Shown: piece after piece, positions 63,543 through 64,000 of the stretch | Position numbering within the stretch: position 1 is the stretch's first letter | Layout: every line of letters starts with the position of its first letter | From: Bacteroidota bacterium | GTDB lineage: Bacteria > Bacteroidota > Bacteroidia > Cytophagales > Cyclobacteriaceae | DNA: 64,000 nucleotides | Assembly: GCA_023431285.1 (NCBI GenBank) | Contig: JAEYXN010000314.1 | Span: forward strand, 28,836-92,835 | Direction of reading: 5' to 3' | Notes under the pieces: generated by a model | What the model was told of the DNA's origin: nothing | Database searches by the model: none | The model's input: the letters and a program-made list of their open reading frames with translations, nothing else | Program-made: the position numbers and the translations under genes

Positions 63543-63660
63543 GATTTTCGAAGAGAACACCCGCGCGAGGGATGGAAGTGAAAAGCCCGCAGCCGCGTGA
63601 GGGACCGCGCGTCGGGCGAGGCCTTGTAACGGACCAGCCCGTAGGGACGCGCCCCGCCAG
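63543..63660. other. GC-rich structured non-coding segment
   Basis: Much more GC-rich than its surroundings. GCCCG and CGGGC flank an inner CGCG-containing hairpin (63585-63615 region), and GGGACGCGCCCC lies near the end. No coding sequence is convincing (the minus-strand frame here has signal-free, low-complexity composition). It may be a structured RNA or a dispersed element; I cannot name it. Confidence 0.4.
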
Positions 63661-63726
63661 CTAAGTCGGCACAGCATAGTGTGGATAGACGGAATTACTT
63701 ATGCGGTCTCGCGACACAGAACAGGT

Positions 63727-63758
63727 CAGCCAGGCAGCCAGACAGCCAGACAGCCAGA
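63727..63758. repeat. Four tandem octamers CAGCCAGR
   Basis: CAGCCAGG at 63727-63734 is followed by three exact CAGCCAGA copies to 63758. The period is 8, so it differs from the heptamer family nearby. Confidence 0.85.
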
Positions 63759-63827
63759 CATGTGTGTCTTCCATGATAGAGTGTTTGCTTTCGTAGAAGG
63801 TTGTCAGACGAAGATAACAGCCCTCTC

Positions 63828-64000
63828 TTGTTACCCTGCTACCTGCTACTTGCTACCTGCTACTGCCTCAGCCCCACCCGCCAGCACAAATTGATATACC
63901 CGAGGAGCAGAACACCCCCATCATTAAGACTCCACCATGACCGGCCACCCGGCCGACTGGCTGACTTGCAACCTGTTACCTGCTACTTGCTACCTGTTAC
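63828..64000 (-). repeat. Heptamer repeats YTGYTAC (locus F, runs off the window)
   Basis: A short array at 63828-63863 (TTGTTAC, then one extra C, then four units) and a second of five units at 63966-64000 (TTGCAAC, CTGTTAC, CTGCTAC, TTGCTAC, CTGTTAC) are in the YTGYTAC orientation. The last unit ends exactly at the window edge, so the array probably continues. The 63864-63965 interval holds no gene. Confidence 0.85.

Noticed and set aside
63465..63677. 70-codon minus-strand frame over the GC-rich segment
   Set aside because: Ala/Arg/Leu-rich composition follows from base content; it also crosses degenerate heptamers.
1..64000. tRNA, rRNA, integrase, transposase or plasmid replication genes
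   Set aside because: I looked for their motifs and saw none; there is no evidence for a genomic island or plasmid beyond the repeats.

Overview
The window looks like a chromosomal segment of a free-living Bacteroidota bacterium, most likely Cytophagales. This rests on the gene families: two TonB-dependent receptors with carboxypeptidase-regulatory N-termini, a type IX secretion C-terminal domain, FtsX-type ABC permeases without a neighbouring ATPase, a LytTR regulator, many SPII lipoproteins, and a few promoter-like TTG-N19..21-TAnnTTTG signals. No rRNA, tRNA, integrase, transposase or CRISPR array was seen, and no taxonomic marker gene is present, so the assignment is inference.

Layout. 1-2.4 kb: a TPR-containing sensor kinase (cut by the window edge) and its LuxR-type response regulator. 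2.4-5.3 kb: a heptamer-repeat patch, then an FtsX-type permease. 5.4-12.4 kb: a TetR-TolC-adaptor-RND efflux operon with a palindrome in front of tetR, plus a second TetR gene. 12.5-16.9 kb: pirin, an unknown six-helix membrane protein and an outer-membrane receptor. 17-21.8 kb: two paralogous LacI regulators flanking a GH67 alpha-glucuronidase, with related LacI-type operator sequences. 21.8-28.1 kb: a small basic exported protein, a metallopeptidase-like lipoprotein, a long composite repeat region, a lipoprotein of unknown function, and an operon of a kinase-like membrane protein without ATPase, a nucleoside hydrolase and an exported TIM-barrel isomerase. 28.2-36.7 kb: a GH3 glycosidase, a serine hydrolase/YdjC-deacetylase fusion, an AI-2E family permease and small proteins. 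36.7-47 kb: two esterase-PKD proteins, a class A beta-lactamase-like protein, and a cassette of exported RraA-like protein, exported enolase-superfamily enzyme and BASS transporter. 47-56.7 kb: YCII, MTHFR-like and DUF1080 proteins, a class C-like serine hydrolase, a second FtsX-type permease, and a LytTR regulator with an intradiol-dioxygenase/thioredoxin-like fusion lipoprotein. 57-63.4 kb: an SDR with an IlvD/Edd-family sugar-acid dehydratase, an MBL-fold hydrolase and a second TonB-dependent receptor.

Functional theme. Several blocks fit degradation of plant polysaccharide and oxidised sugars: GH67 and GH3 enzymes, esterases, an enolase-superfamily plus RraA-like pair with a carboxylate importer, and a dehydratase-SDR pair that fits oxidative pentose or aldonate catabolism. 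Efflux, permease and regulatory genes fill the rest.

The most unusual non-coding feature is a dispersed degenerate heptanucleotide repeat, GTARCAR on one strand and YTGYTAC on the other. It forms tandem arrays at 2.46-2.72, 23.58-23.99, 46.94-47.28, 56.75-57.08, 63.48-63.52 and 63.83-64.00 kb. Three loci combine it with a conserved 28-bp partner element. At two loci the array supplies the stop codon of the adjacent gene.
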